Of a stretch of DNA of 6,365 nucleotides, positions 1 to 4,324 are shown piece after piece. This DNA comes from Desulfobulbus sp. (GTDB lineage: Bacteria; Desulfobacterota; Desulfobulbia; Desulfobulbales; Desulfobulbaceae): NCBI GenBank assembly GCA_028684915.1, contig JAQUEZ010000321.1, positions 1 to 6,365 of the forward strand, in the 5' to 3' direction. The position numbers and the translations under genes were made by a program. Every line of letters starts with the position of its first letter. The stretch's first letter is position 1. The notes beneath the pieces are model-generated. The model ran no database searches and had not been told where the DNA came from. It saw only the letters and a program-made list of their open reading frames with translations.

Positions 1-29
1 CTTGCAAATTTCAGGAGAAATTCTTTCTT

Positions 30-54
30 GTGGCAACGGTGGGTAATGTGCCAC
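30..54. repeat. Short inverted repeat GTGGCA-N13-TGCCAC
   Basis: GTGGCA (30-35) and TGCCAC (49-54) form a perfect 6-bp inverted repeat with a 13-nt spacer. A TATAAT hexamer lies downstream at 68-73, but there is no good -35 box at the right distance. It could be an operator or chance; nothing nearby settles it. Confidence 0.25.
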
Positions 55-122
55 ACCTGTCCGGGAATATAATGTCGGTTCGCTCGCGCCATTCTTAGAA
101 GGCCTTTTTTTATGGTAGAAAC

Positions 123-154
123 ATGGCCCTAAGGCCATTAACAGGGCCATTTTT
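123..154 (+). terminator. Intrinsic terminator ahead of the intron fragment
   Basis: A perfect 8-bp stem, ATGGCCCT (123-130) with AGGGCCAT (143-150), closes a 12-nt loop and runs straight into TTTTT (150-154). This is the form of a rho-independent terminator for + strand transcription coming from the left. I see no convincing gene in 1-122. One frame is open from the left edge to a TAG at 96-98, but its short peptide resembles nothing I know, so it may or may not be the tail of a gene lying outside the window. Confidence 0.6.
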
Positions 155-212
155 GCCATTTAATTATGAAACTTCAAAGAGTTAGCTTGGTCCGACCCCA
201 GGAGCGGTACCA

Positions 213-395
213 TTGAAACTTGGTACCCAACGTGGAACCGCCATCCGTGCGGGCCTGAACAGAGACGGCTCGTGGGCGATGTCCCGGAGGCTTGATGCCC
301 AGACCGGAATGACCAACAAATGGTTGGAGGAGCAGGGGTTATTATCTGTCAAAGAACTGTGGGTGAAGCTTCATTACCCGGCTACGGCCCGGTAA
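213..395 (+). pseudogene. Group II intron reverse transcriptase/maturase, C-terminal remnant
   Basis: About 60 residues match the typical C-terminus of bacterial group II intron-encoded proteins: an RDGSWAMSRR stretch, then GMTNKWLEEQGLLSVKELW, then the terminal HYPATAR and a TAA at 393-395. This tail lies after the reverse transcriptase and maturase (X) domains, which normally supply over 300 further residues. They are absent. The frame is closed by TAG at 183-185, and no frame between 1 and 212 gives RT-like sequence, so the protein is 5'-truncated. The TTG at 213 merely opens the recognisable part and is unlikely to be a real start. Stop and domain V are only 9 nt apart, as expected when the ORF fills domain IV. 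Identification of the tail is firm. Whether the loss came from a deletion, an insertion or 5'-truncated retrotransposition cannot be told here. Confidence 0.85.
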
Positions 396-404
396 TTCTA
401 TCGA

Positions 405-436
405 ACCGCCCGGTGCGGACCCGCATGCCGGGTGGT
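405..436 (+). ncRNA. Group II intron domain V
   Basis: The sequence folds as the catalytic domain V hairpin. The lower stem pairs ACCGCCCGG (405-413) with CCGGGTGGT (428-436), with one G-U pair. A 2-nt bulge TG lies on the 3' side (426-427). The upper stem pairs TGCG (414-417) with CGCA (422-425), closed by a 4-nt loop. Stem length, bulge size and bulge position match the universal domain V plan. The CGC at 407-409 in the lower stem is compatible with the CGC triad known from class C introns, rather than the AGC of most other classes. Confidence 0.8.
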
Positions 437-473
437 GTGGGGGCTGGGGGAGAAAAACCCCCGGCTACCCGAT
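437..473 (+). ncRNA. Group II intron domain VI with branch-point A
   Basis: A G-rich arm (GGGGGCT then GGGGG, 439-450) pairs with CCCCC (458-462) and the following GGCT...CCC arm. One unpaired A (467) is left on the 3' side, seven bases from the proposed 3' end at 473, which is where the lariat branch point sits in group II introns. The end in AT fits the AY rule for group II 3' splice sites. The boundary may be off by one base, because a T is shared with the exon. Confidence 0.7.
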
Positions 474-478
474 TATGC
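472..478 (-). other. attC R'' core of cassette C, interrupted by the intron
   Basis: Read on the - strand, GCATAA (478-473) is followed by intron sequence where the final C of an RYYYAAC-type box would be. Cassette C itself begins with CTATGC (821-816), and GCATAA pairs with that sequence at five of six positions. This marks it as the cassette's own R'' box. On the + strand the event reads as intron insertion at GTT|ATGC or GT|TATGC; the shared T makes the two indistinguishable. Confidence 0.7.
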
Positions 479-487
479 GTGTTATTT

Positions 488-790
488 TTACCAGTGCATT
501 GTTCCATAGATGATAACTACCAGATAAAACAGACATACCAGTAACGCTAAAGCAGCCAGAAAATATCCAATTACTGCAAACACAGGGGGAAGTTTCGTTA
601 CGGCTCCCGCTTCCCAGAACCGAGCTCTTTGCTTTAAATATCCTTCTTTGTTGAGCTGTCTGAGAAATGCTTCCTGCTGATCATAAGAATAATTTTGAAA
701 TTCGTTATGAAATCGTCTCGATTTCCTGCTCCCAAAGAAGGTGGTGAAACCTAAGGCTAGGAAAATAATCAGTTCAAGCCAGCTTTCCAT
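488..790 (-). CDS. Cassette C: small two-helix membrane protein, unknown
   Basis: This 100-aa protein is one I do not recognise. Residues ~4-20 (LELIIFLALGF...) form a first hydrophobic segment. A polar, Arg/Lys/Gln-rich stretch follows (~21-66), and residues ~68-95 form a second, strongly hydrophobic segment ending in a short polar tail, MHW. It should sit in the inner membrane as a hairpin with a charged loop of about 45 residues. The ATG at 790 has AGGAT seven bases upstream and begins 25 bases after the cassette boundary. The TAA at 490-488 is followed within 10 bases by the R'' core of its attC. This tight packing is typical of integron cassettes. The attC behind it is interrupted by the group II intron, so the cassette may no longer be excisable. 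Function is unknown. Confidence 0.8.
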   Translation of the reverse strand: MESWLELIIFLALGFTTFFGSRKSRRFHNEFQNYSYDQQEAFLRQLNKEGYLKQRARFWEAGAVTKLPPVFAVIGYFLAALALLVCLFYLVVIIYGTMHW

Positions 791-815
791 CGTTTATCCT
801 ATTTTGTCTTTGTTC

Positions 816-886
816 GCATAGCGGTGCCGCCGTTGACCCGCCAGCCCAGTCTTTTCGGGCGGGCGGCGTCTAATGGCGTGTTAGAT
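816..886 (-). other. attC site of cassette B (71 bp)
   Basis: Read on the - strand it starts with R'' ATCTAAC (886-880), two bases after the stop codon of the cassette B gene. It ends with an R' box GCTATGC (822-816). Between them are GC-rich arms that can pair: GCCGCC and CGCC on one side, GGCG and CGGCGGC on the other, around a central AGACTGGGCT-like loop region. R' departs from GTTRRRY with C in place of the first T next to the crossover. The last six bases belong to cassette C, so the mismatch with R'' is expected after cassette joining. Confidence 0.78.
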
Positions 887-888
887 AT

Positions 889-1176
889 CTATGTCAAAAA
901 AAATGGGAATGCAAATACCATGAATGCAGATGCTAAATGGATCGCCAACAAAATTATCGTTATTGGCTTTCCATATTTTTGACTGTGCGCTTGGAAGAAT
1001 AGCTTGTAGTTGGACCCGATTCGTCCGAAAAGTGCGTCACCCACAAATGCGGTCACTCTCGTATCAATGAGGTTGTTTTTCCTCAAAAAACGCAGCCCAT
1101 AAATAATTCCACCACCAAATCCGATCGCAAATATTGGCCATATTGTGATGAACATGATAAAGGATGTTTTTTCCAT
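889..1176 (-). CDS. Cassette B: small two-helix membrane protein, unknown
   Basis: The product is 95 aa. I chose the ATG at 1176 (MEKTSFIMFI...). A longer frame back to 1320 would run backwards through the attC site and into the previous cassette's gene, and its N-terminus looks like non-coding translation. Residues ~6-30 are hydrophobic with a GGG motif (IGFGGGIIYG). Residues ~31-70 are polar and basic. Residues ~71-93 form a second membrane segment ending in FPFFLT. The gene starts 25 bases inside the cassette and its TAG is two bases from the attC R'' box. The ribosome site is weak (ACGGAT, about 5 bases before the ATG). I know no family for it. A bitopic or hairpin inner-membrane protein is likely, and the function is unknown. 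Confidence 0.78.
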   Translation of the reverse strand: MEKTSFIMFITIWPIFAIGFGGGIIYGLRFLRKNNLIDTRVTAFVGDALFGRIGSNYKLFFQAHSQKYGKPITIILLAIHLASAFMVFAFPFFLT

Positions 1177-1194
1177 TTGATCCGTATTCTTTCT

Positions 1195-1258
1195 ATCTAA
1201 CGTCTCAAGGCACCAGCGGCGGAGCGTCAGCGGAGACCGCTGTTGCCGCTGGTTGGAT
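1195..1258 (-). other. attC site of cassette A (64 bp)
   Basis: Read on the - strand, R'' is ATCCAAC (1258-1252) and R' is GTTAGAT (1201-1195), both perfect RYYYAAC/GTTRRRY boxes. CCAGCGGC and GCCGCTGG form the strong inner arms, and the centre can form a second GC-rich hairpin (AGCGGtctCCGCT). Size, boxes and imperfect palindrome all match an integron attC (59-base element). It lies three bases after the stop of the cassette A gene. Confidence 0.88.
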
Positions 1259-1261
1259 GTC

Positions 1262-1684
1262 TTACTTGAAGTCGATGAACTGCGACAGAATCGCGTCCAC
1301 GTGCTTGTACACCTTCTCATTGTCTGGACTCTGTAGGTGGGCTGGATAAGCTGGTGGGTAGTTTTGCCTATGCTTCGCCAAGCGGGAAAGCGCCTTCTTC
1401 GCCCTATTTATGTCTTCTTTGTTATTTGATTCTTCAATGGTGTTGTAAATTTTTAGGACTTCTCCGTCTATTCTCAGGTTGAGACTTGTCCGTAGAGAAT
1501 CATAATCCTTACGGTCTAGTGCCTCGATGTTCGTTTCGAGTGACATCAGTGCAATTCTAGCTTCAGTGAGTGCTGTGATGTTGTAATTCCAAGCGAAGAA
1601 CTTTAAACCACAGAAAAATCCGCCTCCAAATAGGAAAATCCCACCCATAACACCACAGACTCCAAGGATAATTTTCTTTTTCAT
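1262..1684 (-). CDS. Cassette A: membrane-anchored protein, unknown
   Basis: The product is 140 aa. The N-terminus has three lysines and then one hydrophobic, glycine-rich segment (residues ~5-30, with GGIFLFGGGFF). It should be an inner-membrane signal anchor, or possibly an uncleaved signal, with the rest facing the periplasm. Residues ~36-115 look helical and charged (ALTEARIALMSLETNIEALD, then RAKKALSRLAKHR). A Pro/Tyr turn (PPAYPAHL) follows, then a last helix. The ATG at 1684 has GGAAGG about six bases upstream and lies 18 bases inside the cassette. The TAA at 1264-1262 abuts the attC. The shape, one N-terminal helix followed by a helical domain, recalls many unnamed cassette and proteobacterial proteins, but I cannot assign a family or function. 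Confidence 0.82.
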   Translation of the reverse strand: MKKKIILGVCGVMGGIFLFGGGFFCGLKFFAWNYNITALTEARIALMSLETNIEALDRKDYDSLRTSLNLRIDGEVLKIYNTIEESNNKEDINRAKKALSRLAKHRQNYPPAYPAHLQSPDNEKVYKHVDAILSQFIDFK

Positions 1685-1696
1685 TTATTTCCTTCC

Positions 1697-1755
1697 ATCC
1701 AACTCGTTATTGACCGGTTTCCCTATATAGGTAATATGTTTGCTATATAGGTAAC
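1697..1755 (-). other. Start of cassette array: attI-like core site
   Basis: On the - strand GTTGGAT (1703-1697) is a perfect GTTRRRY core, and it precisely opens cassette A. It is preceded by CAATAAC and two bases (1712-1704), giving the inverted core pair of a simple recombination site as found at the end of attI. No partner R'' and no hairpin arms are visible in the 50 bases before it, so it does not look like a complete attC. attI sites normally adjoin a divergent intI gene. Here the neighbour is an unrelated gene on the same strand, so the site could be attI with its integrase lost, or a worn attC or secondary site. Confidence 0.45.
1723..1754. repeat. Two 12-bp direct repeats with palindromic core
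   Basis: CTATATAGGTAA occurs at 1723-1734 and again at 1743-1754, exactly 20 bp (about two helical turns) apart. The first copy extends to the perfect palindrome CCTATATAGG (1722-1731), and the second keeps CTATATAG. Equal spacing on one DNA face suggests binding of a dimeric protein, either a regulator or a recombinase at the array's entry site. Confidence 0.6.
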
Positions 1756-2130
1756 TTATGACCTTCTGATCCCATTGAAGAAATCTTTCGGGATCCGTGC
1801 CTCAAGTTCCGTGCCGCAAACCATGTGAAAGGGGACCATCCAGGGTTTTAGCTGAGGGTCCCAGCGTGCCCGCATCCGTCGCAATTTTTCCCGTAACTCT
1901 GTCTCCTCGAATCTGACCTCTATCGGCACCATGTCACTATCTTGCAAGAGAAACATGGGGGTTCCCGGTTTTTCTTCCATGACAAGCTCTACCGTCTTCA
2001 GTCGTACTCCGCGAATCACGTCATAGCGATAACGGTCGCAGAGCAGAGCCTTTCCATACCGGGCCAAAAGTCTCTTGGTCCCGTTTTGTCCCGGCTTCAG
2101 GTGTGCGTATGATTTCATATGCTTAAGCAC
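1756..2130 (-). CDS. Conserved-looking 124-aa protein with a RWDP-K-W motif, unknown
   Basis: The start is GTG at 2130, with AGGTG five bases upstream. A later ATG at 2118 (MKSYAHLKPGQ) lacks a Shine-Dalgarno sequence at the right distance. The N-terminus SYAHLKPGQNGTKRLLARYG is basic. The middle (RYRYDVIRGVRLKTVELVMEEKP) looks like a beta hairpin. The C-terminal third has RARWDPQLKPWMVPF followed by GTELEARIP. The RWDxxxKxWxVP pattern resembles the short fold seen in DUF5710-like segments of plasmid and DNA-handling proteins, where GARWD...W.VP is common. I believe relatives are widespread in proteobacteria but cannot name a function. It lies between the chromosome block and the cassette array, without an attC of its own. 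A terminator-bearing leader precedes it. Confidence 0.75.
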   Translation of the reverse strand: MLKHMKSYAHLKPGQNGTKRLLARYGKALLCDRYRYDVIRGVRLKTVELVMEEKPGTPMFLLQDSDMVPIEVRFEETELREKLRRMRARWDPQLKPWMVPFHMVCGTELEARIPKDFFNGIRRS

Positions 2131-2225
2131 GAAAACACCTCATTCCCAGTGGCGTGACCATACACATTGATCCCTCATTCATTTCACCATTAAACGCTCG
2201 GATTCTCCTGCGTCCCCAGTCCCGC

Positions 2226-2271
2226 AAAACAAAAGCCGTCCCCATCAGCACCCTGCTGACGAAAGCGGCTT
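2226..2271 (-). terminator. Strong hairpin terminator in the leader of the 2130-1756 gene
   Basis: Read on the - strand, AAGCCG (2271-2266) pairs with CGGCTT (2238-2233), and TCAGCA (2259-2254) with TGCTGA (2250-2245), around a GGG triloop. The six bases on each side between these blocks also match mostly as G-U and G-C pairs, giving a nearly continuous 18-bp stem. TTTT-G-TTTT (2234-2226) follows. It is a good intrinsic terminator for - strand transcripts. The + strand version lacks a U-run. Confidence 0.7.
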
Positions 2272-2307
2272 CTCTCCATGCGCAATGTTTACGGTGACCA
2301 ACTCCAC
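2245..2307 (-). CDS. Possible 20-codon leader peptide
   Basis: GTG at 2307 has GGGAGG exactly five bases upstream (2318-2313), a nearly ideal ribosome site. The frame encodes 20 residues starting MELVTVNIAHGEK and ending SSAGC, with TGA at 2247-2245. The second half of the frame covers the whole 5' arm of the terminator hairpin and the stop lies in its 3' arm, so a translating ribosome would prevent the hairpin from forming. A rival ATG at 2312 overlaps the Shine-Dalgarno and gives only seven codons. There is no run of a single amino acid to suggest a sensed substrate. Translation is inferred from the ribosome site alone. Confidence 0.35.
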   Translation of the reverse strand: MELVTVNIAHGEKPLSSAGC

Positions 2308-2354
2308 GGCATCCTCCCGAAACAACTTTTCATTAATCAATGTGGGTTAGATTT

Positions 2355-2383
2355 TTTTACCGCACCATAACGAAACGTGTCAA
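2355..2383 (-). promoter_or_regulatory. Sigma70-like promoter for the leader transcript
   Basis: On the - strand, a perfect TTGACA (2383-2378) is followed after 18 bases by TAAAAA (2359-2354), four of six matches to TATAAT. Transcription would start near 2347. It would yield a terminated RNA of about 120 nt or, on read-through, the mRNA of the 2130-1756 gene. Confidence 0.45.
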
Positions 2384-2473
2384 CAGTTCTAATCTGAAGA
2401 TGTTGCATGTTTGCGTAACCGGCAGTTCTCTACGATGGCGCTCGGTGCCGTCACTTGGATTTACTCAGATTCT

Positions 2474-2502
2474 TTGACAAATTCAACGCATTTGGCTATA
2501 GT
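2474..2502 (+). promoter_or_regulatory. Near-consensus sigma70 promoter of the ABC-F gene
   Basis: TTGACA (2474-2479), a 17-base spacer, and TATAGT (2497-2502): a perfect -35, optimal spacing and five of six matches in the -10. Transcription should begin near 2509, leaving a leader of about 147 nt. This also argues against any ABC-F start upstream of 2509. Confidence 0.8.
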
Positions 2503-2514
2503 GCTCCTGCGTGT

Positions 2515-2540
2515 CGGGCGGTAACGGAACTCTCCGCCCG
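2515..2540 (+). ncRNA. 5' hairpin of the ABC-F leader RNA
   Basis: CGGGCGG (2515-2521) pairs perfectly with CCGCCCG (2534-2540) around a 12-nt loop, within the first 35 nt of the predicted transcript. It may stabilise the 5' end or take part in alternative folding with the downstream hairpin. Confidence 0.4.
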
Positions 2541-2574
2541 GGCACTGAATCCCGTTTCCTTTTCAAGAGTATGC

Positions 2575-2610
2575 AAGGGGTTAGGCCGTTTGGCCTGCCC
2601 CTTTTCTGTT
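2575..2610 (+). terminator. Terminator-like hairpin inside the ABC-F leader
   Basis: AAGGGG (2575-2580) pairs with CCCCTT (2598-2603), and AGGCC (2583-2587) with GGCCT (2592-2596), around GTTT, with a small TT/G internal loop. The 3' arm runs into TTTTCTGTT (2602-2610). The structure lies between the promoter and the start codon, about 65-100 nt into the transcript, so it would stop transcription before the gene unless it is bypassed. The broken U-run suggests partial termination. Confidence 0.5.
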
Positions 2611-2655
2611 GTCCGCGCGCAGGCGCATCTACACCATTATTACGGAGCCTTTTTC

Positions 2656-4293
2656 ATGATTCACCTGTCAAACATTTCAAAGCAGCACGGCTCGCAGATT
2701 CTCTTTCGCGAGGCCGGATTCCAGATACTGCCGGGAAGCCGCAACGGCCTGGTTGGCCCCAACGGCGCCGGTAAGACCACCATCTTCCGCATCATCACCG
2801 GTGAAGAGGACGTGGACAGCGGCGAGATCACCTGCGCCAAAAAGACCACCATCGGCTATTTCTCCCAGGATGTGGGCGAGATGGCCGGCCGTACCGCCCT
2901 GGAAGAAGTGATGGCAGGGTCAGCCGAGACCATGCGCCTGGCGGAACAACTGAAAGAGATGGAAGCGGCTATGTGCGAGCCGATGGAGGACGACGCCATG
3001 GCTGCTCTGCTGGAGCGCTACGGTGCCGCGCAGGAGGAATTCGAACACCGGGGCGGCTATGATCTAGATACCCGCGCCCAGACCGTGCTGACCGGACTCG
3101 GTATCGGCCCGGACCGCTTCGATCTGCCGGTGGAGTCCTTCAGCGGCGGCTGGAAGATGCGCATTGCCCTGGCCCGTATCCTGACCCTCAAGCCTGATGT
3201 GCTGCTGCTGGACGAGCCCACCAACCACCTGGACGTGGAGTCGATCGTCTGGTTGGAGGAATGGCTTTCCGGCGAGTTCGACGGTGCGCTGCTGATGACG
3301 AGCCACGACCGCGATTTCATGAACCGGGTCGTGACCCGCGTTATCGAGGTGGCCAACAGGACCGTTACTTCCTACAGCGGCAACTACGATTTTTACGAGC
3401 GGGAGCGTGACATCCGCCTGGAGCAGTTGCTGGCCAGCCATAAGCGGCAGCAGGAGATGCTGGCGAAGGAGGAGGAGTTCATTGCCCGTTTTGCCGCCCG
3501 CGCGTCCCATGCGGCGCAGGTGCAGTCGCGGGTCAAGAAACTGGAGAAGATCGAGCGGATCGAGATTCCTGCCGAAGAGCGGGTGGTGCGTTTCGAATTC
3601 AAAGAACCGCCCCGCAGCGGTGACGACGTTGCGGTCTTCGAGGATCTCGCCAAGAGCTGGGCATTGCCCGATGGCGGCAATCACCCGGTTTTCAGCGGCG
3701 CATCCGGCATCGTTCGGCGCGGCAGCAAGATCGCCGTGGTCGGCGTCAATGGCGCCGGTAAGTCCACTTTCCTCAAGACTCTGGCCGGTCTGACCGAATC
3801 GACCGGCGGCAGTGTCGCCTTGGGCGCCGGGGTGGAGCTCGGCTACTTCAGTCAGCATGCCATGGAAGTGCTGGACCCGAAGAAGACGGTATTCGAAACC
3901 GTTCAGGATGCCATGCCGTTGGCGAACATCGGCGTTATCCGCAACCTGTTGGGGGCGTTCCTGTTCTCTGGCGATGCGGTGGACAAGCGGATCGAAAACC
4001 TGTCCGGCGGCGAGAAGAGCAGGGTGGTACTGGCGACGCTGCTGGGTAGACCGATCAACTTCCTGGTGCTTGACGAGCCGACCAATCACCTGGATATCCG
4101 TTCGCGGGAGATTCTGCTGGATGCCTTGCGGGGCTTCACCGGCACTGTGCTGCTGGTCAGTCATGACCGGCATTTCCTACGCTCGCTGGTGGACCGGGTT
4201 TTTGAAATAGACCATGGCGAGATGCGGGTGTTCGAGGGGGATTACAGTTACTACCTGGAAAAGACCCGCAACGTGACGACGGTTGCCGCCTGA
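2656..4293 (+). CDS. ABC-F family ATPase (YheS/Uup-like)
   Basis: The 545-aa protein has two ABC domains and no membrane segments, the mark of ABC-F proteins, which act on the ribosome and not in transport. Domain 1: Walker A GPNGAGKT (34-41), signature SFSGGWKMR (161-169), Walker B LLLDEPTNHLD (183-193; catalytic Glu187), SHD (216-218). A charged helical linker (~243-325) corresponds to the P-site tRNA interaction motif. Domain 2: Walker A GVNGAGKS (363-370), LSGGEKSR (449-456), VLDEPTNHLD (471-480; Glu474), SHD (502-504). The linker and the RFEFKEPPR region are closest, by eye, to E. coli YheS, without its C-terminal extension. The ATG at 2656 (MIHLSNISK) has GGAG eight bases upstream. The longer frame to 2455 starts before the promoter and reads as non-coding. 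Role: translation factor relieving stalled ribosomes, or antibiotic protection. The exact subfamily is uncertain. Confidence 0.93.
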   Translation: MIHLSNISKQHGSQILFREAGFQILPGSRNGLVGPNGAGKTTIFRIITGEEDVDSGEITCAKKTTIGYFSQDVGEMAGRTALEEVMAGSAETMRLAEQLKEMEAAMCEPMEDDAMAALLERYGAAQEEFEHRGGYDLDTRAQTVLTGLGIGPDRFDLPVESFSGGWKMRIALARILTLKPDVLLLDEPTNHLDVESIVWLEEWLSGEFDGALLMTSHDRDFMNRVVTRVIEVANRTVTSYSGNYDFYERERDIRLEQLLASHKRQQEMLAKEEEFIARFAARASHAAQVQSRVKKLEKIERIEIPAEERVVRFEFKEPPRSGDDVAVFEDLAKSWALPDGGNHPVFSGASGIVRRGSKIAVVGVNGAGKSTFLKTLAGLTESTGGSVALGAGVELGYFSQHAMEVLDPKKTVFETVQDAMPLANIGVIRNLLGAFLFSGDAVDKRIENLSGGEKSRVVLATLLGRPINFLVLDEPTNHLDIRSREILLDALRGFTGTVLLVSHDRHFLRSLVDRVFEIDHGEMRVFEGDYSYYLEKTRNVTTVAA

Positions 4294-4324
4294 GTGGGGA
4301 AGGGGTTTGTTGCCGATCTCATTG

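Larger units (their letters stand above)
200..473 (+). mobile_element. 5'-truncated group II intron (class C/attC-type likely)
   Basis: This is the 3' end of a group II intron: maturase tail, domain V (405-436) and domain VI ending in CTACCCGAT at 465-473. The 3' boundary is set by the exon that follows. TATGC (474-478), with bases lost to the left, completes GTTATGC, the core box of a cassette attC site. The left limit is approximate; nothing intron-like is visible before ~200. The intron lies opposite to the cassette genes, and it interrupts an attC core. Both are habits described for the group IIC-attC introns that use attC sites as targets. It cannot splice by itself, since domains I-III are missing from this window. 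Confidence 0.8.
472..1703 (-). mobile_element. Integron gene-cassette array (three cassettes)
   Basis: Three single-gene units lie head to tail on the - strand, separated by attC sites. Crossover points (G|TTRRRY read on the - strand) are at 1703|1702, 1201|1200 and 822|821. Cassette A is therefore 502 bp and cassette B 379 bp. Cassette C starts at 821 and is broken by the intron at about 473. Each cassette's first hexamer complements its own R'' box: TTGGAT with ATCCAAC (A), TTAGAT with ATCTAAC (B), CTATGC with GCATAA- (C). A circular cassette with its own attC demands this. The cassettes look more AT-rich than the right-hand chromosomal genes. No intI gene is present between the first cassette and the chromosome block. 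Confidence 0.88.

Noticed and set aside
123..185. A short open frame starting ATGGCCCTAAGG as a small gene.
   Set aside because: It starts inside the stem of the terminator, has no ribosome site and ends after about 20 codons.
481..487. GTTATTT as an alternative attC R'' box (AAATAAC on the - strand) for cassette C.
   Set aside because: It does not complement the cassette's own first bases CTATGC, whereas GCATAA at 478-473 does.
1177..1320. N-terminal extension of the cassette B protein.
   Set aside because: It would be coded by the attC site and part of the preceding cassette, and its Arg/Ser/Thr-rich sequence looks non-coding. The ATG at 1176 fits the cassette boundary.
2179..2307. Possible selenoprotein: the - strand short frame continues past TGA (TGC-TGA-TGG, i.e. 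C-Sec-W) for about 20 more codons, with a small stem-loop downstream.
   Set aside because: The TGA lies inside a typical terminator hairpin. The downstream stem-loop is only 4 strong base pairs, and further TGA codons follow. Stop frequency in the stretch is what chance gives. A leader or terminator explains it better.
2455..2655. N-terminal extension of the ABC-F protein by 67 residues.
   Set aside because: The extension would begin upstream of the strong promoter at 2474-2502 and lacks ABC-F-like sequence. The ATG at 2656 has a ribosome site and matches the usual start of the family.
3064..4173. A 369-codon open frame on the - strand opposite the ABC-F gene.
   Set aside because: It is antisense to a gene with all ABC motifs intact, is rich in Gln/His/Arg/Gly as shadow frames of GC-rich genes are, and has no recognisable domain.
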